In this document: in pieces, positions 33,956 through 43,450 of the stretch
Numbering within the stretch: position 1 is the first letter of the stretch
Layout of the letters: each line of letters opens with the position of its first letter
Source: an uncultured Lachnospiraceae bacterium
GTDB lineage: Bacteria > Bacillota > Clostridia > Lachnospirales > Lachnospiraceae
Direction of reading: 5' to 3'
DNA: 64,000 nucleotides
NCBI GenBank assembly: GCA_910579805.1
Contig: CAJTWM010000008.1
Span: 1 to 64,000, forward strand
Program-made: the position numbers and the translations under genes
Notes under the pieces: model-generated
Databases searched by the model: none
Seen by the model: the letters and a program-made list of their open reading frames with translations, nothing else
What the model was told of the DNA's origin: nothing

Positions 33956-35410
33956 TTATTCTTCCATACTATAATTTGGCGCTTCTTTCGTGATATGTAT
34001 ATCGTGGGGATGGCTTTCCTTTAAGGATGCCGCGGAGATCTTCACAAACCGCCCGTTCTGCTTTAACTCCTCGATCGTGGCCGTTCCGCAGTATCCCATA
34101 CCGGAACGCAGGCCGCCCATCAGCTGGAATACCGTATCTTCTACGGTTCCCTTGTAAGCCACACGGCCTTCCACGCCCTCGGGTACCAGCTTCTTGGCGT
34201 CCGTTTGGAAATAACGATCCTTGCTGCCGTTCTCCATGGCCGCTATGGAACCCATTCCCCTGTAAACTTTATATTTTCTTCCTTGGAACAATTCAAAAGT
34301 CCCCGGGCTTTCGTCGCAGCCTGCAAAGATGCTGCCCATCATACAGACGTTTCCGCCCGCCGCGATCGCCTTCGTCATATCGCCCGAATATTTGATGCCG
34401 CCGTCGGCGATGACCGGTATGCCGTATTCCTTTGCAACCGCATAGGAATCCATGATCGCGCTGATCTGAGGTACGCCGATGCCCGCAACGACACGGGTCG
34501 TACAGATCGATCCCGGCCCGATCCCTACCTTTACCGCATCCGCGCCGGCCTCGATCAATGCCTTTGTCCCCTCTCCTGTAGCTACGTTTCCGGCAATGAC
34601 CTGCAGCTCCGGATAGGCGTCTTTGATCATCCTAAGGCAGCGGAGAACGTTTTCCGAATGTCCGTGGGCAGAATCCAAAACGATGATATCCACTTTGGCG
34701 TCCACTAAAGCGGCCACCCTGTCCAATACGTTTGCCGTGATACCCACGCCCGCGCCGCATAAAAGGCGGCCCTGCACGTCTTTGGCCGCAAGGGGATATT
34801 TGATCGTCTTTTCAATGTCTTTGATCGTAATAAGACCTTTCAGGTTAAAATCTTTATCTACGATCGGCAGTTTTTCTTTTCTTGCTTTCCCTAAGATCTG
34901 TTTTGCCTCTTCAATGGTAATGCCCTCCGGCGCCGTGATCAGCCCTTCGGAAGTCATGCATTCTTTGATTTTTTTCGTGTAATCTGTCTCGAACTTGAGA
35001 TCCCGATTGGTAATGATACCTACCAGTTTCTTGCCTTCCGTGATAGGCACTCCGGAAATTCTGAATTTAGCCATCAGAGCGTCCGCATCCGATAATGCGT
35101 GCTCGGGGGATAAGGAAAACGGATCCGTGATGACGCCGTTTTCTGAGCGTTTTACTTTGTCGACTTCTTCTGCCTGTGCCTCAATGGACATATTTTTGTG
35201 AATGATACCGATACCGCCCTGCCTCGCCATTGCGATCGCCATCCTGTGTTCGGTAACGGTGTCCATGCCCGCACTCATCATGGGAATATGAAGCCTGATC
35301 TTCTTTGTCAGCCATGTGGATAAATCCACCTGATTCGGTATTACCTGCGAATAACTCGGTACTAACAATACGTCGTCAAATGTGATGCCTTCTCCAATAA
35401 TCTGTCCCAT
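33956..35410 (-). CDS. guaB: IMP dehydrogenase
   Basis: IMPDH oxidises IMP to XMP with NAD+, the first step to GMP. The 484-residue protein has the TIM barrel start ITFDDVLLVPSYSQV, two CBS domains (about 95-205), the catalytic loop GPGSICTTRVVAG with its active Cys, the phosphate-binding IADGGIKYSGDMTKA, and the flap Arg region. The start at 35410 was chosen because AGGAGGAG lies just before it, over a codon 27 bases upstream. It lies in a purine neighbourhood but has its own terminator. DUF6106 is 23 bases upstream. Confidence 0.97.
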   Translation of the reverse strand: MGQIIGEGITFDDVLLVPSYSQVIPNQVDLSTWLTKKIRLHIPMMSAGMDTVTEHRMAIAMARQGGIGIIHKNMSIEAQAEEVDKVKRSENGVITDPFSLSPEHALSDADALMAKFRISGVPITEGKKLVGIITNRDLKFETDYTKKIKECMTSEGLITAPEGITIEEAKQILGKARKEKLPIVDKDFNLKGLITIKDIEKTIKYPLAAKDVQGRLLCGAGVGITANVLDRVAALVDAKVDIIVLDSAHGHSENVLRCLRMIKDAYPELQVIAGNVATGEGTKALIEAGADAVKVGIGPGSICTTRVVAGIGVPQISAIMDSYAVAKEYGIPVIADGGIKYSGDMTKAIAAGGNVCMMGSIFAGCDESPGTFELFQGRKYKVYRGMGSIAAMENGSKDRYFQTDAKKLVPEGVEGRVAYKGTVEDTVFQLMGGLRSGMGYCGTATIEELKQNGRFVKISAASLKESHPHDIHITKEAPNYSMEE

Positions 35411-35433
35411 TTTCTCTCCTCCTAATTTGTGAA

Positions 35434-35931
35434 TCAATCTGTGAATACTTTTCTCGGCGCAACATTCTGTACTGCCTTAACAAACTCTGCCGTCGGTTCT
35501 AAAATGATTTTCTGCCCTCCTTCATAATATAAAGCGTATCTTGTCTCCGGCTGCCTTTCTTTGCCGCTGCTGAAATCCAGCACCTTGACCTGTCTGTTTT
35601 TGTAATTGTCCAAATGGTAAGAATTGACCGGAGCAAAAATCTCCATACGTTCGATCTCGAATGTCCCCTGTTTTTTTCTTTTGCTCTTATTCATGATCTT
35701 GTCCACTTTGATCTCCCTGTCCAGGTACAGATACTCGTATTCCGTATCCGTATTCATGTAAACGAACCAGGTCACACCGCCAAGAACCAGCGCCACGACC
35801 AGCGCTATCACAAAGCCCACTATCCCGAGCATTGCAAATGCCGCGGTCAGCATTACAAGCAAAATACGCAAAAACTTAGCTCCTGTCGAAACTCCCTTTG
35901 ATACTAAACACTCTACATAGGTCTCACTCAT
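35434..35931 (-). CDS. DUF6106 family membrane protein
   Basis: The 165-residue protein looks like the DUF6106 family known from Lachnospiraceae and relatives. Two hydrophobic segments lie at about 22-60 (FLRILLVMLTAAFAMLGIVGF, then IALVVALVLGGVTWFVYM). A cytoplasmic or extracellular beta-rich domain follows (EYEYLYLDREIKVDKIM, FEIERMEIFAPVNSY). No enzyme motif is seen. It is 23 bases ahead of guaB, so probably co-transcribed. Function is unknown. Confidence 0.75.
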   Translation of the reverse strand: MSETYVECLVSKGVSTGAKFLRILLVMLTAAFAMLGIVGFVIALVVALVLGGVTWFVYMNTDTEYEYLYLDREIKVDKIMNKSKRKKQGTFEIERMEIFAPVNSYHLDNYKNRQVKVLDFSSGKERQPETRYALYYEGGQKIILEPTAEFVKAVQNVAPRKVFTD

Positions 35932-35946
35932 AATACATCCTTCCTT

Positions 35947-36021
35947 AGAGCGCGTTTAAAAATTCATTCCCCCAATCTGCAGCGCACATCTCGGGGAAAG
36001 CAATTTTCAAACACACTCTAG
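35947..36021. repeat. Complete 75-base inverted-repeat element of the GAGCGTGTTTGAAAATT family
   Basis: The arms are AGAGCGCGTTTAAAAATT on the left and AATTTTCAAACACACTCT on the right, pairing with few mismatches. The centre holds CCCCCAATCTGCAG and CTCGGGG. Shorter copies of the arm lie at 10864 and 38170. It has no coding capacity. The rest of the 35932-36284 gap is AT-rich, with no gene seen. Confidence 0.7.
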
Positions 36022-36284
36022 TTAAATTAGTTAGATAAATTCCTTCATATATTTATATATTAATCAATCATATAATAAATCGGTAAAAGATTCAAGCACT
36101 AGGATTTTTTATTTTTGTATTTTATTGTTTCTTTTATTTTTTGTTTATACTCTTTTCATAAGATAATCAGATCCGCTTTCTTGACACTCAATATAGGAAA
36201 CGTTATAGTAAATATGATTCTCATAAATAAAAATACATAGGCGGCGGTAAAAAACACAGGGTACGTTACGCAGATAGGAGTCTC

Positions 36285-37061
36285 ATGGCAATCTCAGACG
36301 AAATCAAACGGGAAAAACAAAAAACAAAAGACATGGATCTAAAGGGAAAGCTTTCTTACTTTTGGGATTATTATAAGATCCACACCATCGTAGCGGCAGT
36401 AGCTCTTTTCCTAATCATAACTATGATCCGCGACATTGCCGCTGCTAAAGATTATGCCTTTTACGGGGTCTACTTCAATGCCCTTCAGACTTTTTCCGCC
36501 GAGGAGCAGATGTCGGCTTTCTCCGAATATTTGGAACTGGATACGGAAAACTACGAGGCTATGCTGGACAGCACCATGTACTACTCTTTCACGGATCTTT
36601 CGGAAACCAGCCTTGCCGCCTCACAGAAATTTTTCGCCATGATACAGACCGGGGATATCGACGTCACCATTGCCGATGAAGAAATTTTTACCAACTATGC
36701 CGTAAACGAAATCTTTTTTGATCTGCGGGAAGTGCTGCCCAAAGATCTTTTGGAAAAATATAAAGACAATATTTTTTATATAGACGGTGCGCAGATCGCA
36801 GCGCGCAATGCGGACGACTATTGGGAATCCGAAGACGGGCAGGACTATCACAGGGACTCGGAAAAGGCTTCTACGGATCATCATGATCCTTCCCTATTGG
36901 AAGACCCGATACCCGTAGGGATCTATGTAGGCGGCACGCCCGTCATTTCTAAGGCCGGATGTTATACGGAACTGGTTCCGGTTTTTGGTATCGTGAAAAA
37001 TACATCCAGAGCAGATACGGCGGTAAAATATCTACGGTTTTTAGGCGGAGAGGCACGTTAG
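36285..37061 (+). CDS. Unknown single-span membrane protein with extracellular domain
   Basis: The 258-residue protein starts with a charged cytoplasmic tail (MAISDEIKREKQKTKD), has one membrane helix at about 33-52 (HTIVAAVALFLIITMIRDIA), then an acidic extracytoplasmic domain. That domain resembles part of a solute-binding fold only in outline (DIDVTIADEEIFTNYAV, VPVFGIVKNTSRADTAVKYLRFL). AGGAG precedes the ATG. Its end overlaps the convergent TPR gene by four bases. I do not recognise the family. Confidence 0.75.
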   Translation: MAISDEIKREKQKTKDMDLKGKLSYFWDYYKIHTIVAAVALFLIITMIRDIAAAKDYAFYGVYFNALQTFSAEEQMSAFSEYLELDTENYEAMLDSTMYYSFTDLSETSLAASQKFFAMIQTGDIDVTIADEEIFTNYAVNEIFFDLREVLPKDLLEKYKDNIFYIDGAQIAARNADDYWESEDGQDYHRDSEKASTDHHDPSLLEDPIPVGIYVGGTPVISKAGCYTELVPVFGIVKNTSRADTAVKYLRFLGGEAR

Positions 37062-38149
37062 CCTCTCCTAAACCATCTCCTGAACCATCTTTTTATCCGT
37101 TCCCAAAGCTTTCTGCTGTTTTTATAATATAACAGATATTCGTCCCGGTATTCGGAAGGAACGATATCCTGTCCGTTCTCAAAAGCAAGATAAAATTTTT
37201 CTGCCTGTGCAGGCTGGTTGATCATATGATAACAATGCGCAAGGCGGAAAAATACCCTTGCCAGAGATGGTTCGGTTCCCGGCCTGCCAATCAGTGATTC
37301 TATCCTGTTGTGACAATAAGGAACCGCTTCCTCAAAACGGTTCATTCCGATCAGCAATTCGATCAGGATATCATATCCCCAATCGGCTCCACCGGCTGCC
37401 AGTCCTTTCTTCCCCACTTCAAGAGCCTTTTCGTATTCCTGCTGTTTATTGTAAAGGCCGGCCAGTTCAAAGTAGCGGTTTCCCAGCGTATCATGATTTT
37501 CCGCATTTTCCGGCAGAGAAAGCCGGATCAGTTCTTCAAGGCAGAAAAACGCTTCTTTCATTAACCGGGGACATACATCAACCGCTTCCTCCAGATCCGT
37601 CCAATAAGCCCAATACGTTTCGTAACGGTCCGGTTCCATTTCAACCGCACGGTAAAAATAATCCAGCGACTTTTGAATCGCTCCGGTGTCTTCCGAATCC
37701 GCATACATCAGAATATACTCGGCAGCCCGTGAAAGCACTTTTGCCGTGCCGCCCATCCGTTCAATAAAACGTTCCAGTGCTGCGATCCCCTCCTCTTTAT
37801 GACCTGCAGAAGATAAAAAGTTCCAAAGCTCATAGGAATATTCTTCTTTATCCTGAAGCGCGACCGCTTTGTTATAATACTCCAACGCTTTCGCTTCGTT
37901 TTCGAAATTTTTCCCCCGTGTCGCTTTTCTTGTCGCCAAGTCTTTCTCAAACAACAATTCCGCTGTCAAAAAATAGAGTGCGGCAAGCGTTTCGTCTCCC
38001 ATCTTTGTTCCCGCCCCGCCTGCGCCGTATTTTTGTATCAATGCCTCTGCGCCCTCAATAAGCGGGCCGTAAGCTTCTCTGTCAGTATTCTCCCTGCGTG
38101 CCTGCAATTCGGACAGCGCCTGTTCCAACAATTGTTTTTCCTGATTCAC
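37058..38149 (-). CDS. Tetratricopeptide-repeat protein
   Basis: The 363-residue cytoplasmic protein has several TPR-like helix pairs: AKALEYYNKAVALQD, KSLDYFYRAVEMEPDRYETY, LGNRYFELAGLYNKQQEYEKALEVGKKGL, and FFRLAHCYHMINQPAQAEKFY. TPRs are protein-binding scaffolds and give no enzyme activity. The start is a GTG with AAGGA about ten bases before it. The end is very basic and aromatic (RIKRWFRRWFRRG), which could touch membrane or nucleic acid. It is convergent with the membrane protein at 36285. Confidence 0.82.
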   Translation of the reverse strand: MNQEKQLLEQALSELQARRENTDREAYGPLIEGAEALIQKYGAGGAGTKMGDETLAALYFLTAELLFEKDLATRKATRGKNFENEAKALEYYNKAVALQDKEEYSYELWNFLSSAGHKEEGIAALERFIERMGGTAKVLSRAAEYILMYADSEDTGAIQKSLDYFYRAVEMEPDRYETYWAYWTDLEEAVDVCPRLMKEAFFCLEELIRLSLPENAENHDTLGNRYFELAGLYNKQQEYEKALEVGKKGLAAGGADWGYDILIELLIGMNRFEEAVPYCHNRIESLIGRPGTEPSLARVFFRLAHCYHMINQPAQAEKFYLAFENGQDIVPSEYRDEYLLYYKNSRKLWERIKRWFRRWFRRG

Positions 38150-38169
38150 TTTCTTTCGTTCCTTCCTAA

Positions 38170-38205
38170 ATTTTCAAACACGCTCCAAAGCGTGTTTGTA
38201 TTTCC
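38170..38205. repeat. Short palindromic copy of the GAGCGTGTTTG repeat
   Basis: CAAACACGCT and AGCGTGTTTG form a perfect 10-bp stem with a four-base loop, preceded by AAATTTT. It matches the core of the element at 35947-36021. Confidence 0.6.
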
Positions 38206-38227
38206 AATCCCATTTTAAACCTGAAGG

Positions 38228-38272
38228 GGGATGCCTGCAGGACTTAGCAGGCATTCGGATCAGGACCGGGAA
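38228..38272 (-). repeat. 3' hairpin element of the TGATTTG family, after gatB
   Basis: Read on the minus strand, CCTGATCCGAATGCCTGC leads into a hairpin (ATGCCTGC/GCAGGCAT). It matches the copies at 44640, 53449 and 59041 in orientation and position 3' of a minus-strand gene. Confidence 0.55.
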
Positions 38273-38282
38273 TCTTTCTATC

Positions 38283-38342
38283 CGTCAGCATTACGCCATA
38301 ATATTATGCCGTAGTATTGCGCCTTGGTATTACGTCATATTA
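38283..38342. repeat. Degenerate tandem repeat of about 14 bases
   Basis: Four imperfect units follow one another: GCATTACGCCATA, ATATTATGCCGTA, GTATTGCGCCTTG and GTATTACGTCATA. They fill the space right after the gatB stop. No function is evident. Confidence 0.55.
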
Positions 38343-39773
38343 TTACAACAGTTCTTTTAACAGCCTGTTTACCATCCCCGGCTCCGCTTTCCCTTTCATC
38401 GCTTTCATCGTCTGTCCCACCAAAAATCCGATGGCTTTTTCTTTCCCGTTACGATAATCTTCTACCGACTGGGGATTGTCCGCAATGACCTTTTCCACCG
38501 CTGCGCGCAGCGCCCCCTCGTCGTTTACGGTCTTAAGCCCTTTTTCCTCCACATATTTTTCCGGATCCACGTCCGTTTCAAATACCGCCTCGAATACTTC
38601 TTTTGCCACGGTATTATTGATCTGTTTTGTATCCGTAAGCCCGATAAGTTTCGCCAGATTTTCCGGGGAAAACCTGATCTCTTCCGGCTCCATTTCTTTT
38701 TCCTTCAACAGGCGCATCGTCTCTCCCATCAGCCAGTTGGAAACTTTTTTCGGCTGCCCGCTGAGCGCCGTTGCAGCTTCAAAAAGATCCGCAAGATGTT
38801 TGGAATTGGTAAGAATCTCAATATCGTAATCAGGAATTCCAAATTCCTCCTTATAACGGGCCATCTTCTCAGTACGGAATTCCGGCTGCTTTGCCCTGAC
38901 CTGCCGGATCCATTCTTCGTCTATTCTGACAGGGGGAAGATCCGGCTCGGGAAAATAGCGGTAATCCTGCGCATCTTCCTTGCTTCTCATGGCATAAGAA
39001 CATTCTTTGGCGTCGTCCCACCTTCTCGTTTCCTGCACTACCGTTTCTCCCGATTCCAAAAGGTCTATCTGACGCTCTCTTTCCCCTTCGATCGCTCTCG
39101 CAATTGCCTTAAAGGAATTTAAATTTTTCATTTCCGTCCTTGTCCCGAACTGTTCCGCGCCCCTTTCCCTGACAGAAAGATTGACGTCCGCGCGCATGGA
39201 ACCTTCTTGGAGTTTACAGTCCGAAGCACCCAGATACTGGATGATCAGACGCAGCTTTTCCAAATAAGCGATCACTTCCTGCGCGTTTCTCATATCCGGC
39301 TCGGATACGATCTCAATCAGGGGAACGCCGGAACGGTTATAATCCACTAAAGAACAGTCCTCCCAATCGTCGTGGATCAGTTTTCCCGCATCCTCCTCCA
39401 TGTGGATCTCGTGAATCCCCACTGTTTTCTTTCCCGTTTCCGTTTCGATCTCTATGCCGCCGTTGCGGCAGATAGGCAGATAAAGCTGGGAAATCTGGTA
39501 ATTCTGTGGATTGTCAGGATAAAAATAATTTTTCCTGTCAAATTTACAATATTCCGTAATGGTACAATTGGCAGCAAGCCCTACAGCCATTGCATATTCT
39601 ACTACCTGCTTGTTTAAAACCGGAAGAGACCCCGGCATCCCGGTGCATACCGGACAGGTATGGGTATTCGGCGCGCCTCCGAAAGCCGTGGAACAGCCGC
39701 AAAAGATCTTTGTCTTTGTAGCAAGCTCTACATGCACTTCTAAACCGATGACCGTTTCGTATTGTTTCGCCAT
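38343..39773 (-). CDS. gatB: Asp-tRNA(Asn)/Glu-tRNA(Gln) amidotransferase subunit B
   Basis: GatB binds the misacylated tRNA and converts it to Asn- or Gln-tRNA with ammonia from GatA. The 476-residue protein has the catalytic cradle from MAKQYETVIGLEVHVEL, the Cys-rich zinc-like CGCSTAFGGAPNTHTCPVC, and the C-terminal YqeY-like tail. The start at 39773 follows GGGGGAG and lies four bases after the gatA stop. With AspRS in the same operon and GlnRS elsewhere, the main product is probably Asn-tRNA. Confidence 0.97.
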   Translation of the reverse strand: MAKQYETVIGLEVHVELATKTKIFCGCSTAFGGAPNTHTCPVCTGMPGSLPVLNKQVVEYAMAVGLAANCTITEYCKFDRKNYFYPDNPQNYQISQLYLPICRNGGIEIETETGKKTVGIHEIHMEEDAGKLIHDDWEDCSLVDYNRSGVPLIEIVSEPDMRNAQEVIAYLEKLRLIIQYLGASDCKLQEGSMRADVNLSVRERGAEQFGTRTEMKNLNSFKAIARAIEGERERQIDLLESGETVVQETRRWDDAKECSYAMRSKEDAQDYRYFPEPDLPPVRIDEEWIRQVRAKQPEFRTEKMARYKEEFGIPDYDIEILTNSKHLADLFEAATALSGQPKKVSNWLMGETMRLLKEKEMEPEEIRFSPENLAKLIGLTDTKQINNTVAKEVFEAVFETDVDPEKYVEEKGLKTVNDEGALRAAVEKVIADNPQSVEDYRNGKEKAIGFLVGQTMKAMKGKAEPGMVNRLLKELL

Positions 39774-39777
39774 GATC

Positions 39778-41247
39778 TTACTCCCCCTTCCCGAAAGCCG
39801 GAATCCCAAAGTCTCCGCGCATTTTTTCGTAAGTATAAGCCGCCCGTAAAAGCTTTTTCTCCCCGAAACAATCTCCGATCAACTGCAGTCCGACCGGCAG
39901 CCCCTTTTGGTCTTTTCCGCAGGGAACGCTGATCCCCGGAAGTCCCGCCAGATTGACGGAAATCGTATAAATATCCCCTAAATACATCTTTAACGGATCG
40001 GAAAGGCTCTTTCCAAGCCCGGGCGCGGTCGTCGGCGCAACCGGCCCTAAGATCATGTCATATTTTTCAAAAGCCTGATCAAAAGCTTTCTTGATCAGCG
40101 CCTTGGTGCGGAGCGCTTTTAAATAATAGGCGTCGTAATAACCGGAGCTTAATACGAAAGATCCCAGCATGATCCGCCGCTTCACTTCCGCGCCAAACCC
40201 TTCGGAACGTGTCTTTTTGTACATATGATGAAGTCCCTCAAACTGTTCCGTCCGGTATCCGTATTTCACGCCGTCGAACCGTTCCAGATTAGAACTGGCC
40301 TCTGCAGAAGCAATCGTATAGTAAGCGGGAATCGCATATTCTACAAGGCTTAAATCAAATTCTTCCACTACCGCTCCCTGTTCCTTTAACGCGTCCGCCG
40401 CGGCAAGTACCGCCGCCCTTACTTCGCCGTCCAAGCCGTCTCCAAAATAATCTCTTGGGATACCAATCCTAAGTCCTTTCACATCCTCCTTCAGTGCGGA
40501 TGTAAAATCCGTATCTTCTCTTTTTAAGGAAGTAGAGTCCTTTTTGTCATGGGACGCTATGATCTCCATAACGGCGGCGCAGTCCTCCACATTTTTTGTA
40601 AGCGGCCCGATCTGATCTAAAGAAGAACCGTAGGCGATCAGCCCGTAACGGGATACCGTGCCGTAAGTGGGCTTCATCCCCACTACTCCGCAAAAAGAAG
40701 CGGGCTGGCGGATCGAGCCGCCTGTGTCGGATCCAAGGGCAAAGAAGCATTCTCCCGCCGCTACCGCCGCCGCGCTGCCGCCGGAAGACCCGCCCGGCAC
40801 ATGATTTTCGTTCCATGGATTTTTGGTTTCTCCGTAGGCGGAAGTTTCGGTCGTGGAACCCATGGCAAACTCGTCCATATTGGTCTTTCCTATCATGACC
40901 GCGCCCGCCCTTTCTAATGCCGATACCGCCTCCGCGTTATAGGTAGGAATAAAATTCGAAAGGATCTTGGAAGAGCAGGTCGTAAGTATCCCTTCCGTAC
41001 ACATATTATCTTTGACCGCCACCGGCACTCCCGCAAGCGCGCCGGTCAGCGTACCGTCGTCGATTTTCTTTTGTACTTCCTCCGCTTTTTTCAAAGCTTT
41101 TTCTTTCTCTAAAGTCACATAGCAGTTCAGATCCTTTTCCTTTTCTTCGATACGGGAGAATATCGCGTCTACCGCTTCTTTTACCGTGACCTCTTTTTGT
41201 TTGATCTTAGCCGCCAGTTCGACGGCGCTCCATGCCAGCATATCCAT
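39778..41247 (-). CDS. gatA: Asp-tRNA(Asn)/Glu-tRNA(Gln) amidotransferase subunit A
   Basis: GatA is the glutaminase of GatCAB. The 489-residue amidase has the Lys-Ser-Ser triad region: GVPVAVKDNMC with the Lys, then GSSGGSAAAVAAGE and GSDTGGSIRQPASFCG with the serines. Family-typical GLKPTYGTVSR-like GMKPTYGTVSRYGL follows. An ATG at 41247 was preferred to the GTG two codons upstream because AGGAG lies five bases before it. It follows gatC by 39 bases. Confidence 0.97.
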   Translation of the reverse strand: MDMLAWSAVELAAKIKQKEVTVKEAVDAIFSRIEEKEKDLNCYVTLEKEKALKKAEEVQKKIDDGTLTGALAGVPVAVKDNMCTEGILTTCSSKILSNFIPTYNAEAVSALERAGAVMIGKTNMDEFAMGSTTETSAYGETKNPWNENHVPGGSSGGSAAAVAAGECFFALGSDTGGSIRQPASFCGVVGMKPTYGTVSRYGLIAYGSSLDQIGPLTKNVEDCAAVMEIIASHDKKDSTSLKREDTDFTSALKEDVKGLRIGIPRDYFGDGLDGEVRAAVLAAADALKEQGAVVEEFDLSLVEYAIPAYYTIASAEASSNLERFDGVKYGYRTEQFEGLHHMYKKTRSEGFGAEVKRRIMLGSFVLSSGYYDAYYLKALRTKALIKKAFDQAFEKYDMILGPVAPTTAPGLGKSLSDPLKMYLGDIYTISVNLAGLPGISVPCGKDQKGLPVGLQLIGDCFGEKKLLRAAYTYEKMRGDFGIPAFGKGE

Positions 41248-41286
41248 TTGCACTCCTATCCGCCTGCCGGAACAGACTTTTTCCTT

Positions 41287-41580
41287 TTACTCCACAGTAC
41301 GCGGTACTACAAACATACCGTCCTTTTCTTCGGGCGCATTCTTTACTATATTTTCACTGTCGTCTCCATTGGTCACCACGTCCTCCCTAAACACATTCTG
41401 CACCTGAAAAACATGGGACATAGGCTCTACGCCCGTGGTATCCAGTTCGTTCAATTTATCAATATAATCCAGCATCCTTCCCATGTCCTTCTTGGCCTGC
41501 TCTTTTTCCTCTCCGGAAAGCTCCAGCTTTGCAAGGATGCCTACATATTCGATCGTCTCGTCGCTTATTACGTTTGCCAT
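41287..41580 (-). CDS. gatC: Asp-tRNA(Asn)/Glu-tRNA(Gln) amidotransferase subunit C
   Basis: GatC is the small linker that wraps around GatA and GatB and stabilises the complex. The 97-residue protein shows the family pattern: ISDETIEYVGILAKLELSGEE, the MLDYIDKLNELDTTGVEPMSH core, and FREDVV near the end. It lies 35 bases after aspS and 39 before gatA, so it is part of the T-box-controlled operon. Confidence 0.95.
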   Translation of the reverse strand: MANVISDETIEYVGILAKLELSGEEKEQAKKDMGRMLDYIDKLNELDTTGVEPMSHVFQVQNVFREDVVTNGDDSENIVKNAPEEKDGMFVVPRTVE

Positions 41581-41615
41581 AATCCGCTGCTCCTTTCTAT
41601 AATACTAACGCCCAT

Positions 41616-43367
41616 CTAATCGCGCACTTTAATATGCACTTCCCTAAGCTGGGTTTCCGTCACCGTCCCCGGTGCGCCGCACATCAGATCCTGCGCGTTT
41701 CCGTTCATCGGGAACGGTATGATCTCCCGGATGCTTTCTTCCTTTCTAAGAAGCATGATCATACGGTCGATTCCCGGCGCCATCCCCGCATGAGGCGGCG
41801 CGCCGTATTGGAACGCCTGATAGAGCGCGCCGAATTTTTCTTCCAGTTCTTCTTTGCCGTATCCTGCAATTTCAAACGCTTTTACCATAATATCCAGATT
41901 ATGGTTTCTGACCGCCCCGCTGGATAATTCCACGCCGTTGCATACAATGTCGTACTGATACGCCAAGATCTCCAGCGGATCTTTTTCCTGAAGCGCTTTC
42001 AGCCCTCCCTGCGGCATGGAAAAAGGGTTGTGGGTAAAATCAATCTTTTTCTCGTCGTGATTATACGCATACATAGGAAAATCATTGACATAACAGAACC
42101 GGTATGCATTTTTTTCCGTCAGTCCCAGCCTTTCTCCCAATTCGTTACGGATCTGTCCGGCATACAGATTTGCCCGCTCCTCTTTATCCGCAATGAAAAA
42201 GATCGTATCGCCGGATGTTAAGCCCGCAATCTCCGCCATTTCCTTTTTCTTATCTTCGGGAATAAATTTGTCGATAGGCCCTTTATAGCTTAAATCCTCC
42301 GCCACCTCTAAATAGCCGAGCCCGCCCATCCCGATGGACTGTGCAAATTCCAAAAGCTTTTCATGAAATCCTTTCGACATTTCTGCATGGACTTTAATGG
42401 CCCGGACGCATTTTTTAAGAAAAGGTTTAAAACTGCAGTCTTGGAAAAACTCGGTTACGTCTATGATCCTCAAAGGATTCCTCAGATCCGGTTTGTCGGT
42501 CCCAAACTCCAGCATCGCCTGCGCATAACTGATGACAGGGAAAGGAGCCTTCGTTACCTCAGAACCTTCCGGCGCAAACTTTTCAAAAACTGCCTCCAGC
42601 ACTTCCTCTCCTACCCGGAACACGTCCTCCTGAGTAGCAAAACTCATTTCAAAATCCAACTGGTAAAATTCCCCCGGCGAACGGTCCGCCCTTGCGTCCT
42701 CGTCCCGAAAGCAAGGAGCGATCTGGAAATATTTATCAAAACCGGATACCATCAAAAGCTGCTTATACTGTTGGGGCGCCTGCGGCAGCGCATAAAATTT
42801 CCCTTTATATTTGCGGGACGGTACGATATAATCCCTTGCCCCCTCCGGCGAAGAGGCGCACAGGATCGGTGTCTGTATTTCCAGAAATCCCATTTCCGTC
42901 ATCTTCCCGCGCAGATAAGCGATCACTTCGGAACGGAAGATCATGTTGTCCTTTACTTTCCTATTTCTCAGATCCAGATAACGGTATTTTAAACGAAGTT
43001 CCTCTCTCGTCTCTTTGGAAGCAGCCACTTCAAAAGGAAGAGGACTTTGTACTTTTCCTAAAATCTCTACTTTTTTGGCATCCAGCTCGATCGTGCCCGT
43101 GGGAATCTTGGGATTATAGGTATCCTCGTCCCGTTTTTCTATCATCCCTTCCACGGAAATACAATCTTCTTTACCGATTCCTTCCAAAAGAGAGGTATCG
43201 CGCATTACGACCTGCATCACGCCGTACATATCCCTTACGTCCAAAAAAGATACTCCGCCATGGTCGCGGATATTTTCTACCCAACCTGCAATTCTTATTC
43301 TTTCTCCTACCCTGCCCTCACTGAGCTGTTCCAATGTTGTGTTACGATAAATGTTTTCTGTACGCAT
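41616..43367 (-). CDS. aspS: Aspartyl-tRNA synthetase
   Basis: AspRS loads aspartate onto tRNA-Asp. The 583-residue bacterial-type enzyme has an N-terminal OB fold (IRIAGWVENIRDHGGVSFLDVRD), class II motif 2 with FRDEDARADRSPGEFYQLD, the bacterial GAD insertion, and motif 3 GIDRMIMLL. The start at 43367 has AAGGAG seven bases ahead. Sharing an operon with gatCAB suggests that it may also load tRNA-Asn (non-discriminating), giving Asp-tRNA-Asn for amidation. The T-box leader at 43412-43720 controls it. Confidence 0.97.
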   Translation of the reverse strand: MRTENIYRNTTLEQLSEGRVGERIRIAGWVENIRDHGGVSFLDVRDMYGVMQVVMRDTSLLEGIGKEDCISVEGMIEKRDEDTYNPKIPTGTIELDAKKVEILGKVQSPLPFEVAASKETREELRLKYRYLDLRNRKVKDNMIFRSEVIAYLRGKMTEMGFLEIQTPILCASSPEGARDYIVPSRKYKGKFYALPQAPQQYKQLLMVSGFDKYFQIAPCFRDEDARADRSPGEFYQLDFEMSFATQEDVFRVGEEVLEAVFEKFAPEGSEVTKAPFPVISYAQAMLEFGTDKPDLRNPLRIIDVTEFFQDCSFKPFLKKCVRAIKVHAEMSKGFHEKLLEFAQSIGMGGLGYLEVAEDLSYKGPIDKFIPEDKKKEMAEIAGLTSGDTIFFIADKEERANLYAGQIRNELGERLGLTEKNAYRFCYVNDFPMYAYNHDEKKIDFTHNPFSMPQGGLKALQEKDPLEILAYQYDIVCNGVELSSGAVRNHNLDIMVKAFEIAGYGKEELEEKFGALYQAFQYGAPPHAGMAPGIDRMIMLLRKEESIREIIPFPMNGNAQDLMCGAPGTVTETQLREVHIKVRD

Positions 43368-43411
43368 AAGCATTCTCCTTATTTTTAGATTGCCAGGCAT
43401 ATTTAGAAAAA

Positions 43412-43450
43412 CCAAAAAGTCCCGGAACATAGCTGCCTATGTTCCGGGAC
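43412..43450 (-). terminator. T-box attenuator terminator
   Basis: GTCCCGGAACATAG pairs with CTATGTTCCGGGAC around GCAG, then TTTTT. The T-box antiterminator competes with this stem. Confidence 0.93.
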
